A stretch of DNA of 35,397 nucleotides from contig SAAM01000004.1 in NCBI GenBank assembly GCA_009929415.1, forward strand, positions 1-35,397, written 5' to 3'. Shown in pieces: positions 31,129 through 35,397 of the stretch. Position 1 is the first letter of the stretch. Each line of letters begins with the position of its first letter. This DNA is from Clostridia bacterium (GTDB lineage: Bacteria > Bacillota > Clostridia > Peptostreptococcales > Filifactoraceae). The notes below the pieces were generated by a model. The model searched no databases. It saw only the letters and a program-made list of their open reading frames with translations, and was not told the DNA's origin. The translations under genes were made by a program, and so were the position numbers.

Positions 31129-32124
31129 TCAGTTTACTCTGCATTCACTGTGTCCATTTCGGATTACATCCTGTACATTTTCAAGCGCCTTGCTTACTAT
31201 GTTCTCAATCGCAGTCTCTGTAAAAAATCCTACGTGAGGAGTGACTATGACATTGTCCATCTTCTGAAGCAGATCAATAGCGCTTCCTTCAATCATCTCA
31301 GTCGTAACCGTCTTGTTTATGAATACAGATTCGTTTTCGAGTGTATCCAGTCCTGCTCCCGCAATTTCACCATTCTGAAGTGCCTCCAGAAGATCCTGAG
31401 TATTTATGACATCACCCCTGCTTGTATTAATTATAAGTGCGCTTTTTTTCATGAGCTTGAGACGGTCCTTGTTTATCATATGTCTCGTAGACTCAAGCGA
31501 TGGGGTGTGTATGCTCACAAGGTCAGCCTCTTTCAGGAGCTCTTCTATTGTTTCACAATATGTAAGAATCTCTTCTGCTTCCGAGGATCTGTATACATCA
31601 AAGCCTATCACCTCTGCTCCAAAGCCTTTGAACAGCTTTGCCGATGTAAGGCCTATCTTTCCTGTACCAATGATTCCTATTTTCAGGCTTCTAATCTCTT
31701 TTCCCAGAAGGTCAGCTTTCCATCTGAAGTCGTTCTTCTTCATCCTTCCATCTACCTTGTCACATTTCCTGAGAAGATTCAGCGAATGTGAAACAGCAAG
31801 CTCAGCTATGGCATTTGGAGAATATCTTGGTACATTAGTGACTATTATACCATTTTTTGCGGCAGCTTCCAAGTTAATCATATCAACTCCCGCGGTACGT
31901 GAAGAAATAACTTTGACTCCGTATTCCTTAAGCTGCTCAAAAGTCTTTTCATCCTTGACTTCCTTTACCTGCTGTATTGATATTCCGTCATATCCTTCTG
32001 CTTTTTTCACAGTTTCTTCAGTGAGATCCTCATGTATCATGTCCGCATTAAGATTGGCCGCTTTAAGGCATTCCTTCATTACCTCTTCTTCATAATCTCT
32101 AACCCCATATATAAGTATCTTCAT
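31129..32124 (-). CDS. ldhA: D-2-hydroxyacid dehydrogenase, (R)-2-hydroxyisocaproate dehydrogenase-like
   Basis: Reduces a 2-oxo acid with NADH to the (R)-2-hydroxy acid. From the ATG at 32124 it has 331 aa; a start four codons upstream has worse spacing. The NAD loop GIIGTGKIGLTSAKLFKG and catalytic Arg236 (NTSRGD), Glu263 and His297 (TPHVGFFT) are present. The protein closely resembles LdhA of Clostridioides difficile as I recall it (GYDGISIQQ, SRTAGVDMI, VPxYSPNAIAELAV, C-terminal ..RVN). There it makes 2-hydroxyisocaproate from leucine in the reductive branch. Phenylpyruvate or pyruvate are other possible substrates. It has its own promoter and a structured leader. Confidence 0.92.
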   Translation of the reverse strand: MKILIYGVRDYEEEVMKECLKAANLNADMIHEDLTEETVKKAEGYDGISIQQVKEVKDEKTFEQLKEYGVKVISSRTAGVDMINLEAAAKNGIIVTNVPRYSPNAIAELAVSHSLNLLRKCDKVDGRMKKNDFRWKADLLGKEIRSLKIGIIGTGKIGLTSAKLFKGFGAEVIGFDVYRSSEAEEILTYCETIEELLKEADLVSIHTPSLESTRHMINKDRLKLMKKSALIINTSRGDVINTQDLLEALQNGEIAGAGLDTLENESVFINKTVTTEMIEGSAIDLLQKMDNVIVTPHVGFFTETAIENIVSKALENVQDVIRNGHSECRVN

Positions 32125-32185
32125 CTTACCCACCATTTCCCTTCACATCATTTTTTATAAATCACAGTTTTTCTTAATTCTTCTT

Positions 32186-32243
32186 TTCCACTGCGGGCCT
32201 CCTCTGCCAGGGCTCTAGTCCAGCAGAGAAGGATCACATGGAA
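32186..32243 (-). ncRNA. Structured 5' leader element of the ldhA operon
   Basis: In the ~140-nt leader, CCTTCTCTGC (32232..32223) pairs with GCAGAGGAGG (32207..32198) over 10 positions, including one G-U pair. An outer TTCCA/TGGAA (32243..32239 and 32190..32186) closes a 58-nt stem-loop, and inner GG/CC pairs extend it. No U-run follows, so it is not an intrinsic terminator. No T-box, SAM or other riboswitch signature was recognised. It may be a novel regulatory RNA or an mRNA stability element. Confidence 0.55.
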
Positions 32244-32270
32244 TATTACTTTAACTTAGGATTTCGCTTA

Positions 32271-32299
32271 TTTATATGTCTATCCTCTTACGCTGTCAA
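32271..32299 (-). promoter_or_regulatory. Promoter of the ldhA-brnQ-aminotransferase operon inside the end of etfA
   Basis: TTGACA (32299..32294), exactly 17 nt, then TATAAA (32276..32271). The -35 lies in the last codons of etfA. The predicted start near 32264 leaves a leader of about 140 nt before ldhA. Confidence 0.75.
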
Positions 32300-33293
32300 G
32301 CTGCTCTATGATATGAGGCACTACCTCATAGAGGTCTCCTACTATTCCATAGTCCGCAACTGAGAATATAGGTGCGTTTGGATCTTTGTTGATCGCTATT
32401 ATTATGTCTGACTGGTTCATTCCTGCAAGATGCTGTATTGCTCCTGATATTCCGCATGCGAAATATATATTAGGCTTTACAGTCACCCCTGTCTGTCCAA
32501 CCTGATGAGAATGGTCTATCCAGCCCTTGTCTACTGCGGCTCTTGATGAGCCTATTACTCCATCAAGCTTCTCCGCAAGCTGCTTGAGAAGGTCAAATCC
32601 TTCTGGAGACTGAAGTCCCAGTCCTCCTGATATAATGAAGTTTGCGTCAACGAGAGATACAATTTCCTTGTCGCTTTTCACTATTTCCAGGATTTCTGTT
32701 CTTATGTCTTCGCTGCTGATTGAAAAGTCAAGCGGAACTATGTTTCCTTTTCTTGAATCGTCTCTGTCTGCCTTATCCATAACCCCTGGTCTTACTGTAG
32801 ACATCTGTGGCCTGTTCTCAGGGCATACGATAGTAGCCATGATGTTTCCGCCAAACGCAGGTCTTGTCTGCTTGATCTTTCCGTCTTCCGGATCTATCTC
32901 AAGCTTTGTGCAGTCTGCTGTAAGTCCAGTATCAACTCTTGATGCTATTCTCGGAGCGAGGTCTCTTCCTATATGAGTCGCTCCTATGAGCATTATCTCC
33001 GGCTTGTGCTGATGAATTGCTTCAGATATTACCTTTGTGTATCCGTCTGTCGTGTAGTTCTTAAGAAGCTCATGATCTGCTGTATATACGTTCTTAACAC
33101 CATGCGCGATAAGTTCTTTTGTCATTTCTTCAAGGTTTTCTCCAAGAAGCACTGCGTTAAGCTCTACTCCTCTTTCTTCTGCAAGCTTTCTTCCTTCTCC
33201 AACAAGCTCTGTTACTACTGGCATAAGCTTTCCATGACGCTGCTCTGCAAAAACCCAAATATTCTTGTACTGATTTATATCATGCTTTCCCAT
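32280..33293 (-). CDS. etfA: Electron transfer flavoprotein subunit alpha
   Basis: A 337-aa FAD-binding subunit of EtfAB. The C-terminal FAD domain is clear: [41 protein letters not shown] and [21 protein letters not shown]. With the adjacent acyl-CoA dehydrogenase it should form an electron-transferring, possibly bifurcating, complex of the clostridial butyryl-CoA dehydrogenase/Etf type. GGAGA precedes the ATG. It follows etfB by 27 nt, and its last codons contain the -35 of the next operon. Confidence 0.97.
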   Translation of the reverse strand: MGKHDINQYKNIWVFAEQRHGKLMPVVTELVGEGRKLAEERGVELNAVLLGENLEEMTKELIAHGVKNVYTADHELLKNYTTDGYTKVISEAIHQHKPEIMLIGATHIGRDLAPRIASRVDTGLTADCTKLEIDPEDGKIKQTRPAFGGNIMATIVCPENRPQMSTVRPGVMDKADRDDSRKGNIVPLDFSISSEDIRTEILEIVKSDKEIVSLVDANFIISGGLGLQSPEGFDLLKQLAEKLDGVIGSSRAAVDKGWIDHSHQVGQTGVTVKPNIYFACGISGAIQHLAGMNQSDIIIAINKDPNAPIFSVADYGIVGDLYEVVPHIIEQLDSVRG

Positions 33294-33320
33294 ACTTATC
33301 TCCTTATTTATGTTCTTTTT

Positions 33321-34109
33321 TTATATGAAATGTTTGCTCTTAAGGTGTCCGAGAAGCTCGAGAGCCGCTTCCTTTGGAGCCTTGTCTATCATGATTCCTG
33401 CGGTCTTCATGTCAGGCGTGAAAGAGCGGAATACTCTTGTAGGAGATGCCATCAGTCCCACCTGGTCAGAGGTTATGTCAAGGTCGTTTATTCCAAGCAC
33501 TTTTATCTGCTTTGTATATGCTTCGAATATCTTGTCAAGCGCCATGTATCTTGGCTGGTTAAGCTCTTTTACTGCAGTAAGAAGTACCGGAGCCTTTACC
33601 TTTATCATTTCGTGTCCATCTTCAAGCTGTCTCTGAACTATGACTTCTTTGTTCTCTTTTATCTCGAAGTTCTGTACATATGTTACCTGAGGTATTCCAA
33701 GCTTTTCTGATATCTGTGGTCCAACCTGCGCTGTATCTCCGTCTATTGCCTGTCTTCCTGCAAAGATTATGTCAAACTCTCCAAGAGTCTTTATTCCTGA
33801 TGCTATAGCGTTTGATGTTGACCATGTATCTGATCCTCCGAATGCTCTGTCGCTCAGAAGCACTGCTTCGTCAGCTCCCATAGCCAGGCACTCCCTGAGC
33901 ATCTCTTCTGCCTGTGGAGGTCCCATGCTCACTACTGTAACGTGGACATTGCTGTCAGCATCCTTCATTCTGAGTGCCTCTTCAAGGGCATTCGCATCGT
34001 CAGGATTCAGTATGCTTGGTACTCCGTCTCTTATTAGAGTTCCTGTCTCCTTGTTTATCTTAACCTCTGTTGTATCTGGTACCTGCTTTACGCAAACAAT
34101 GATCTTCAT
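33321..34109 (-). CDS. etfB: Electron transfer flavoprotein subunit beta
   Basis: A 262-aa partner of EtfA. The start MKIIVCVKQVPDTTEVKIN, the nucleotide-binding segment FAGRQAIDGDTAQVGPQ and the family signature VKAPVLLTAVKELNQPRYM are all present. In bifurcating Etfs this subunit holds the second FAD and accepts electrons from NADH. GGAGG lies 9 nt before the ATG. The gene lies 21 nt after the acyl-CoA dehydrogenase stop, so the three genes form one transcript. Confidence 0.97.
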   Translation of the reverse strand: MKIIVCVKQVPDTTEVKINKETGTLIRDGVPSILNPDDANALEEALRMKDADSNVHVTVVSMGPPQAEEMLRECLAMGADEAVLLSDRAFGGSDTWSTSNAIASGIKTLGEFDIIFAGRQAIDGDTAQVGPQISEKLGIPQVTYVQNFEIKENKEVIVQRQLEDGHEMIKVKAPVLLTAVKELNQPRYMALDKIFEAYTKQIKVLGINDLDITSDQVGLMASPTRVFRSFTPDMKTAGIMIDKAPKEAALELLGHLKSKHFI

Positions 34110-34130
34110 GTTTAAATTTCCTCCAAATTT

Positions 34131-35264
34131 TTATTTCAATAAGCTTCCTGCTATTACCATTTGCTGAACCTGAGATGTTCCTTCGTATATTGACATGATT
34201 CTTGCGTCTCTGTATATTCTTTCGATTGGATAATCCTTTATGAATCCATATCCACCATGTATCTGAAGCGCATCATATGCAACCTCGTTGGCAACCTCTG
34301 CAGCCATGTATTTGCACATTGCGGATTCCTTGCTTATAGACATTCCTGCTTCCTTCATTTCTGCAGTCTTGTAAAGAAGTGCTCTCACTGCACATATCTT
34401 TGTTTCCATATTTGCAAGCTTGAACTGGATGTCCTGGAATTTTGAAAGAGATTTTCCGAACTGAACTCTCTCCTTCGAGTATTTAACTGCTTCATCCATT
34501 GCTCCCTGAGCTACTCCAAGTGCCTGAGCCGCAACTCCTATTCTTCCTGTGTCGAGAGTATGCATTGCTATCTTGAATCCCTGTCCTTCTTTTCCAAGAA
34601 TATTCTCTTTAGGGACTCTTACGTTTTCAAATATAAGATCTGAAGTCTCTGTTGCACGGATTCCCATCTTGTCCTCGTGCGCTCCGCATGATACTCCTTC
34701 AAGATTCATGTCTACTATGAATGCCGAGGTTCCCTTAACGCCCTTTCCTCTTTCTGTAACTGCTATTACGATTGCAAAGTCAGCTATTGGAGCGTTTGTT
34801 ATGAATGTCTTTCTTCCATTAAGTATATAGCTGTCTCCGTCGAGAACTGCCGTAGTAGTCTGTCCTCCTGCATCTGATCCAGCTCCTGGCTCTGTAAGTC
34901 CGAATGCTCCTATAGCTTCGCCTGAGGTTATCCTTGTAAGGTATTTCTGCTTCTGCTCCTCTGTTCCGAAGTTGAGAAGCGGGCTTGATACAAGCGATGC
35001 CGCTGCAGTCGTGAATGTTCCAGTAGATGCGCACTTCTTGCTTATCTCTTCCATTATTATCACATAAGATGTGTAGTCAGCCCCTGCTCCGCCGTACTCT
35101 TTTGGAACTATCGGGCTTGTATATTTGTATCTTGCAAGCTTTTCCATAAGATCTCTGGAAATAGCTCCTTCTTTTTCTCTCTCAGCTGCGTAAGGTAAAA
35201 CTTCCTCTTCTGCAAATTTTCTTACTGCCTTTTGCAGTAACAGGTGCTCTTTCTTGAATATCAT
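34131..35264 (-). CDS. Short-chain acyl-CoA dehydrogenase (butyryl/isocaprenoyl-CoA type)
   Basis: A 377-aa flavoprotein reducing a 2-enoyl-CoA with electrons from EtfAB (or the reverse). FAD and substrate motifs AFGLTEPGAGSDAGG, FITNAPIADF, QIHGGYGFIKDYPIERIYRDARIMSIYEGTSQVQ are present, with catalytic base Glu361 in IYEGTSQ. The start is taken at the ATG at 35264 (MIFKKEH), 5 nt after GGAGG; an upstream in-frame TTG at 35276 lies inside that ribosome-binding site. With ldhA and brnQ next door it could be the AcdB-like isocaprenoyl-CoA reductase of leucine fermentation. A general butyryl-CoA dehydrogenase (Bcd) is the alternative. Confidence 0.95.
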   Translation of the reverse strand: MIFKKEHLLLQKAVRKFAEEEVLPYAAEREKEGAISRDLMEKLARYKYTSPIVPKEYGGAGADYTSYVIIMEEISKKCASTGTFTTAAASLVSSPLLNFGTEEQKQKYLTRITSGEAIGAFGLTEPGAGSDAGGQTTTAVLDGDSYILNGRKTFITNAPIADFAIVIAVTERGKGVKGTSAFIVDMNLEGVSCGAHEDKMGIRATETSDLIFENVRVPKENILGKEGQGFKIAMHTLDTGRIGVAAQALGVAQGAMDEAVKYSKERVQFGKSLSKFQDIQFKLANMETKICAVRALLYKTAEMKEAGMSISKESAMCKYMAAEVANEVAYDALQIHGGYGFIKDYPIERIYRDARIMSIYEGTSQVQQMVIAGSLLK

Positions 35265-35291
35265 ATTTTCCTCCAATTATGTGTTTTTATA

Positions 35292-35320
35292 TATTTAATA
35301 ACTCATACTTCGCACTTCAA
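35292..35320 (-). promoter_or_regulatory. Possible promoter of the acyl-CoA dehydrogenase-etfBA operon
   Basis: TTGAAG (35320..35315), 17 nt, TAAATA (35297..35292). The -35 lies within a perfect GCACTT-N4-AAGTGC dyad (35312..35327), which could be an operator. Confidence 0.4.
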
Positions 35321-35386
35321 AAAGTGCCTATGGACCTTGAAAATTCAATAATATTTGACAAATAAAAAGCATGAAAGCCCCGTTTT

Positions 35387-35395
35387 TGGTATAAT
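35387..35395 (+). promoter_or_regulatory. Extended -10 promoter pointing out of the right edge
   Basis: TGGTATAAT on the plus strand at the very end of the window. It would drive a divergent transcript beyond the edge. A TTGACA at 35355..35360 is 29 nt away, too far to pair with it. Confidence 0.45.
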
Positions 35396-35397
35396 TG

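Noticed and set aside
32186-32243. tRNA, T-box or intrinsic terminator before ldhA
   Set aside because: There is no cloverleaf or CCA end, no TGGNACCGCG T-box sequence, and no U-tract after the stem.
35355-35395. TTGACA paired with the TATAAT at the right edge
   Set aside because: The spacing is 29 nt, far from 17. The TATAAT is better explained as an extended -10 (TGG).

Overview
The window looks like chromosomal DNA of an anaerobic, amino-acid-fermenting low-GC Firmicute (Clostridia, Peptostreptococcaceae-like). The reasons are a complete D-proline reductase (Stickland) operon with two selenocysteine UGA codons, a glmS ribozyme, an addB-addA pair, and an LdhA/EtfBA/acyl-CoA dehydrogenase set resembling the reductive leucine branch of Clostridioides-type bacteria. 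No phage, IS element, CRISPR array or complete tRNA/rRNA gene was seen. Most genes are on the minus strand, and gene order is given below in the direction of transcription.

Left part (1-8100). Two strong tandem promoters at the left edge fire leftward out of the window, in the style of stable-RNA promoters. Then come a nucleoid-associated (NA37) protein, gltX, an alanine/ornithine-racemase-family enzyme, a plus-strand GNAT, glmS with its ribozyme, and a plus-strand MscS channel.

Proline region (8100-20530). On the minus strand: an orphan lipoprotein binding protein; prdR; a sigma70-type promoter with two palindromes; prdC (selenoprotein, Sec near its C terminus); prdA; an 85-aa gene; prdB (selenoprotein); a hairpin; prdD; prdE; prdF; a long hairpin; then a TSUP permease, an ornithine cyclodeaminase-family enzyme and a LUD-domain protein. 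The inferred flow is ornithine (or another amino acid) to L-proline, PrdF to D-proline, and PrdA/PrdB with PrdC electrons to 5-aminovalerate. PrdR is of unusual interest. It has the architecture of a sigma54 activator but has lost the GAFTGA loop, the Walker B Asp and both arginine-finger positions. The promoter downstream is sigma70-like, with a palindrome next to its -35, which suggests a TyrR-like mode of action.

Middle (20600-28430). A plus-strand polytopic membrane protein of unknown function, then addB-addA (double-strand-break repair), overlapping by 8 nt. AddB lacks a recognisable Walker A.

Right part (28550-35397). An acyl-CoA dehydrogenase, etfB and etfA, then a strong promoter inside the end of etfA, a ~140-nt leader with a long stem-loop, then ldhA (2-hydroxyisocaproate dehydrogenase-like), brnQ and an aminotransferase. 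Together these fit uptake, transamination and reduction of branched-chain amino acids. The 2-hydroxyacyl-CoA dehydratase genes are not in the window. A plus-strand promoter points out of the right edge.
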